Both the position numbers and the translations under genes were made by a program. Positions 63,746 to 64,000 of a stretch of 64,000 nt of DNA are shown one piece after another. This stretch comes from Aliidongia sp035943795. GTDB taxonomy: Bacteria > Pseudomonadota > Alphaproteobacteria > ATCC43930 > CGMCC-115725. The stretch covers positions 124,001 through 188,000 of the forward strand of contig NZ_DASZBY010000034.1 of the NCBI RefSeq assembly GCF_035943795.1, read 5' to 3'. Within the stretch, counting starts at the first letter, position 1, and every line of letters begins with the position of its first letter. The notes under the pieces are model-generated. The model did no database searches and was not told the DNA's origin. It worked only from the letters and a program-made list of their open reading frames with translations.

Positions 63746-64000
63746 TCAGATCGCGCGGACTTCCTGCACTTCCGGAATATAGTGGCGCAGCATGTTCTCG
63801 ATGCCGGACTTCAAGGTCGCGGTCGAGCTGGGGCAGCCCGAGCAGGAGCCGTGCATCTCGAGATAGACCACGCCCTCGTCGAAGCGATGGAACACGATGT
63901 CGCCCCCGTCCTGGGCGACGGCCGGTCGGACGCGCGTGTCGATCAGTTCCTTGATCTGTACGACCAGGTCGCTGTCGCCCTCGGCCGCGGTCGAGGCGGG
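63746..64000 (-). CDS. NifU-like iron-sulfur protein, C-terminal part (partial)
   Basis: The minus strand is open from the right edge to TGA at 63746-63748; only the last 84 residues are in the window and the N-terminus lies beyond 64000. Seen are VQIKELIDTRVRPAVAQDGG, DIVFHRFDEGVVYLEMHGSC and SGCPSSTATLKSGIENMLRH, containing the CxxC motif that carries an Fe-S cluster in Nfu proteins. The family is NfuA/NifU-C, a cluster carrier. Neighbouring tsaB supports the alphaproteobacterial nifU-tsaB region. Confidence 0.9.
   Translation of the reverse strand, partial: PASTAAEGDSDLVVQIKELIDTRVRPAVAQDGGDIVFHRFDEGVVYLEMHGSCSGCPSSTATLKSGIENMLRHYIPEVQEVRAI

Overview
The window is GC-rich, dense chromosomal DNA from an alphaproteobacterium. 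The evidence is the block rimP-nusA-ylxR-infB-rbfA-truB-rpsO-pnp, the block tsaB-rimI-mucR-fur-plsC-miaB-phoH-ybeY-corC-lnt-PhrR-like-metK-trmB, an Irr-type and a Fur-type regulator, and a MucR regulator. A Rhodospirillales-like lineage is my best guess, not a proof. I see no rRNA, tRNA, phage, transposase, integrase or CRISPR array.

Region 1 (1-7.3 kb) is a polysaccharide locus. A beta-barrel outer membrane protein runs off the left edge. Divergent from it are a priming sugar transferase, a family 2 glycosyltransferase and an exported GH16 glycanase, which suggests synthesis, export and trimming of an exopolysaccharide. The 378-base divergent promoter region carries a 27-bp near-perfect palindrome. 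A low-complexity hypothetical gene and a SapC-like gene follow.

Region 2 (7.3-14.5 kb) holds a 14-TM MFS pump, a GFA protein, an ECF42-type sigma factor coupled to a YCII/DGPF protein, a TetR regulator coupled to an exported Tyr-Pro repeat protein with a candidate operator, a Ser/Thr-rich hypothetical and a HAF-repeat exported protein.

Region 3 (14.6-28.5 kb) is metabolic and regulatory. It has a signal peptidase I, an OFA-type MFS carrier followed by malonyl-CoA decarboxylase and trans-3-hydroxy-L-proline dehydratase, an M50 protease, DUF2167, an orphan modA with a ModE-like dyad, DUF6065, a PAS-GGDEF(degenerate)-EAL protein, a methyltransferase/DUF1488 pair, a 30-residue membrane peptide, a LysR/LysE pair and a 2-hydroxyacid dehydrogenase.

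Region 4 (28.6-37.5 kb) has a translationally coupled SH3/DUF4166/methyltransferase operon, an EamA/aldo-keto reductase pair divergent from an Lrp regulator, irr, a nitronate-monooxygenase-like flavoprotein with a Cys cluster, and ugpQ.

Region 5 (37.5-60 kb) is the core translation, RNA and envelope block, almost all on the minus strand. It contains structured leaders and terminators (rpsO-pnp, rimP, metK, mucR) and several TTG/GTG starts.

Region 6 (60-64 kb) has ddpX, two GST-like proteins, a class V aminotransferase, rutE and the C-terminal part of a NifU-like protein at the right edge.

I found no clearly new multi-gene system. The best leads for new biology are the 30-residue peptide, the TetR/Tyr-Pro repeat operon with its operator, the SH3/DUF4166 operon, and the structured leaders of mucR, rimP and metK.
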